Source: Streptomyces noursei (GTDB lineage: Bacteria; Actinomycetota; Actinomycetes; Streptomycetales; Streptomycetaceae). Taken from it: DNA of 64,000 bases. Each line of letters starts with the position of its first letter. Position 1 is the first letter of the stretch. The notes beneath the pieces were generated by a model. The model saw only the letters and a list, made by a program, of their open reading frames with translations, was not told where the DNA came from and made no database searches. The position numbers were made by a program, and so were the translations under genes. Positions 61,829 through 64,000 of this stretch are shown piece after piece. The stretch spans positions 18,780 through 82,779 of the forward strand of contig NZ_LWBU01000115.1 in the NCBI RefSeq assembly GCF_001646665.1. The letters run 5' to 3'.

Positions 61829-62406
61829 ATGGCGAAGGACACACCACCGCGCTGGGACCGCAAGATGCAGCAGCGGCTGGCACGCGGCGAGGCGGCCGCC
61901 CTCGGCGAGCTGTACGACCGCTTCGCGTCCCTCGTGCACAACACCGCGCACCGCGTCCTCGACGACGAGGCGGCCGCCGACCAGGTCACCCGCGAGGTGT
62001 TCGGGTACGTCTGGGAGAACCCGGACGCCTACGACCCCCGCCGCGAGGGCTCCATGCGCTCGTGGATAGCGAAGCTGACCCGCCGCCAGGCCGTGCACCG
62101 GCTGCGCCAGGCCGAGGCCAAGGCGCACGCGGAGCGCGGCGGCTCCACCGAGGAACTGGAACAGAAGGTGCGCCGCGCGGCGGTGTCCGCCCGCGCCGAC
62201 TTCATCGTCCAGTCCATGCCCGCACCCCTGCGCGCCGCGCTGGAGCTGGCCTATTTCCAGCGGCGGGACTACCGTCAGACCGCCGCGGACCTGGGTGTCA
62301 CCGAGGACGAGGCGCGGCGCCGGCTGAGGCGCGGCGCCGGCTGCGGCTCGGGCTCCAGCTGCTGGCCACCGCGAACAGCCGGCCGCTGGACGGGCGGACA
62401 CTGTGA
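61829..62406 (+). pseudogene. ECF/sigma-70-type sigma factor broken in region 4 by a 17-bp tandem duplication
   Basis: ATG 61829 follows GGGAGG. The protein reads as a small sigma factor: region 2 about 23-90 (LYDRFASLVHNTAHRVLDDEAAADQVTREVFGYVWEN, span), region 4 about 135-175. At 62310-62343 a perfect 17-bp tandem duplication shifts the frame inside region 4 (DEARRRLR|...). Removing one copy gives DEARRRLRLGLQLLATANSRPLDGRTL and a stop at 62404-62406, i.e. 186 residues, with GTG 62403 of the anti-sigma gene overlapping. With the duplication, the frame runs into the anti-sigma region and is meaningless from about residue 166. Either the factor is inactivated, or the duplication is an on/off switch or assembly error. 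Confidence 0.85.
62310..62343 (+). repeat. 17-bp perfect tandem duplication inside the sigma factor gene
   Basis: Unit AGGCGCGGCGCCGGCTG at 62310-62326 and 62327-62343. Since 17 is not a multiple of three, it changes frame; deletion restores the reading frame through to the coupled anti-sigma start. Confidence 0.95.
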
Positions 62407-63623
62407 CCGGGCCGCTCGACGGCGATGGCCACGACGAGGGCCGCGAGGAGGTGGGCGGAGTGCCGCGCATACCGTCCCCGAGACGGGCCGCCGACAACTA
62501 CGAGTCGCTGCCCGCGCCGGAGGACGCACCGCCGCCCCTGCCGCACAAGGTGCTCCAGTCGCTGCTCGGCGCGTGGGCGCTGTCCGCGTGCTCGCCCGAG
62601 GAGACCTCGGCCGTCGAGGAGCACCTGACCGAGTGCGCCCCCTGCGCCGAGGAAGCCCTCCGGCTGCGGGACGCCGTCGGGCTCCTCCACAACGAGCGGG
62701 ACCTCGACCTCGACCCGCTGCTGCGCTCCCGGGTGCTGGAGAACTGCCTGGGCCGCCGCCCCGCGCGCATCCCCGTGCCCGAATGGGCCGGTCCGTACGA
62801 CGCGGAGACCGCCCGTCTCGACGCCCTGCTGCGGGACATCGGCGACTCCGAATGGCACGCGCCGGTGCGGCTCAAGTGGTTCGAACGCGACCGGACCATG
62901 AACCGCCGGACCACCGTCGCGGGGGTGATCAGCCACCTCCAGGCCGTCGACAGCCTCGTCGCCACGGCGATCGGCCTGGACGACTCGCTGTCGCCGAAGA
63001 CCCCCACCGAGCGCACCGAGGCGTACTGGCAGGGCGGGCACCACCCGCCCACCAGAGCGGTCCGCGGACCGTGGCGCGAGCAGACGCACACCCTCGTCCG
63101 CACGGTGTCCTTCGCCGGCCGCGGCGTCGCCGAACTGTCCGTCTCGTACGGCGACTTCTCGCTGCCGCTGCGGGACGCGCTGCTCGACCGGGCCTTCGAG
63201 TGCTGGGTGCACGCCGACGACATCGCGAACGCGGTCGACTACCCGTACGAGCCGCCCAGCGGCGCCCACCTGCACGGCATGATCGACCTGGCGGCCCGCC
63301 TCCTGCCCACCGCCCTGGCCGAGCGCCGCCGCGCGGGGCTCGCCGCCCCGGCCCGCCACCTGGTGACGGCCGGTGCGCCGGGCCGCTCGCTGCACCTGGA
63401 GGTCGAGGGCTCGGGCGGCGGCGACTGGTACATCGCCCTGGACTCCCCCGCCGCGATCGGCTCCCCGGACCGCAAGGTCGCGCAGGTGGCCCTGGACGGC
63501 GTGGAGTTCTGCCAGCTGGTGGCGGGGCACATCGCACCCGAAGAAGCGGCGGCGGGCCAGGACGGCGACCGCGAAGCCATCCGTGACGTCCTCTTCGCGG
63601 CGGCCTCCCTCAGCCGCCTGTAG
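62403..63623 (+). CDS. Zinc-containing anti-sigma factor fused to a mycothiol-type (MDMPI) domain
   Basis: 406 residues from GTG 62403, overlapping the sigma stop (GTGA), so translation was designed to be coupled. The N-terminal part has the ZAS motif HLTECAPC (H-x3-C-x2-C, near 74-81), which binds Zn2+ and holds a sigma factor. The rest (about 120-400) has the mycothiol maleylpyruvate isomerase-type fold: SHLQAVDSLVATAIG, WREQTHTLVRTV, CWVHADDIANAVDYP and a C-terminal domain. I infer that it senses thiol redox state through mycothiol or a ligand and releases its sigma factor. If the sigma is broken, this gene could be titrating another factor. Confidence 0.85.
   Translation: MTGPLDGDGHDEGREEVGGVPRIPSPRRAADNYESLPAPEDAPPPLPHKVLQSLLGAWALSACSPEETSAVEEHLTECAPCAEEALRLRDAVGLLHNERDLDLDPLLRSRVLENCLGRRPARIPVPEWAGPYDAETARLDALLRDIGDSEWHAPVRLKWFERDRTMNRRTTVAGVISHLQAVDSLVATAIGLDDSLSPKTPTERTEAYWQGGHHPPTRAVRGPWREQTHTLVRTVSFAGRGVAELSVSYGDFSLPLRDALLDRAFECWVHADDIANAVDYPYEPPSGAHLHGMIDLAARLLPTALAERRRAGLAAPARHLVTAGAPGRSLHLEVEGSGGGDWYIALDSPAAIGSPDRKVAQVALDGVEFCQLVAGHIAPEEAAAGQDGDREAIRDVLFAAASLSRL

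Positions 63624-64000
<377 letters not shown>

Noticed and set aside
61829..63586. A 585-residue fusion of sigma factor and downstream sequence
   Set aside because: After the 17-bp duplication the frame reads the anti-sigma gene out of phase and gives low-complexity, Arg/Gly-rich sequence.

Overview
The window is chromosomal DNA from a Streptomyces or a close relative. The evidence is the very high GC content with GC-rich third codon positions, frequent GTG starts and near-absence of TTA codons, together with Streptomyces-typical families: the AfsK/AfsR/AfsS regulators, the fused F420 enzyme FbiC, DUF5753/DUF397 pairs, GPP34 proteins and a mycothiol-linked anti-sigma factor. The order fbiC - afsR - afsS - afsK resembles, as far as I remember it, the S. 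coelicolor afs region, so most of the window looks like core chromosome rather than a mobile island. I see no insertion sequence, prophage, CRISPR array, rRNA or antibiotic cluster. The last ~170 bases are homopolymer junk, as at the end of a contig.

Layout. 1-6.0 kb: the end of an AGCS-type sodium/amino-acid symporter, NhaA, and a large HelD-like motor with an extra C-terminal domain. 6.3-8.3 kb: tRNA-Arg(CCU), a truncated Uma2 nuclease gene behind it, a cysteine-hydrolase-fold protein with a TTA codon, and a lipoprotein. 8.7-16.8 kb: co-directional membrane genes (DHA2 exporter, HdeD-like, BrkB/YihY, SHOCT, DUF7144, diacylglycerol-kinase-like lipid kinase). 16.8-24.8 kb: a secreted protein, a polytopic membrane protein, a D,D-carboxypeptidase with a long repetitive cytoplasmic tail, a GPP34 protein and a DUF5753/DUF397 pair. 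25.3-30.5 kb: a sodium:solute symporter, an ADP-ribosylglycohydrolase homologue lacking metal ligands, and a STAND ATPase with TPR repeats. 30.5-40.5 kb: FbiC, an F420-type oxidoreductase, a PHP metallohydrolase, an IclR regulator, small enzymes, an APC permease and a pentapeptide-repeat protein.

40.7-48.3 kb is the regulatory core: afsR (BTAD/NB-ARC/TPR activator), afsS (small four-repeat peptide, preceded by two 11-bp direct repeats like those AfsR binds) and afsK (Ser/Thr kinase with a PQQ propeller). By established knowledge AfsK phosphorylates AfsR, which activates afsS and thereby secondary metabolism. Here afsR carries a one-base frameshift between its DNA-binding and transcriptional-activation parts. 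48.4-60.3 kb is a mixture of small regulators and enzymes, many with apparently leaderless promoters. 60.7-63.6 kb holds an EF-hand protein, a STAS anti-anti-sigma factor, and a sigma factor/anti-sigma pair in which a perfect 17-bp tandem duplication breaks sigma region 4.

The most notable observations are the two frame disruptions in global regulators, the AfsS variant with its promoter repeats, the predicted metal-less ADP-ribosylglycohydrolase beside a STAND ATPase, the tail domain on the HelD-like motor, and a recurring pattern of short perfect tandem duplications. I found no wholly new multi-gene system that I would claim with confidence.
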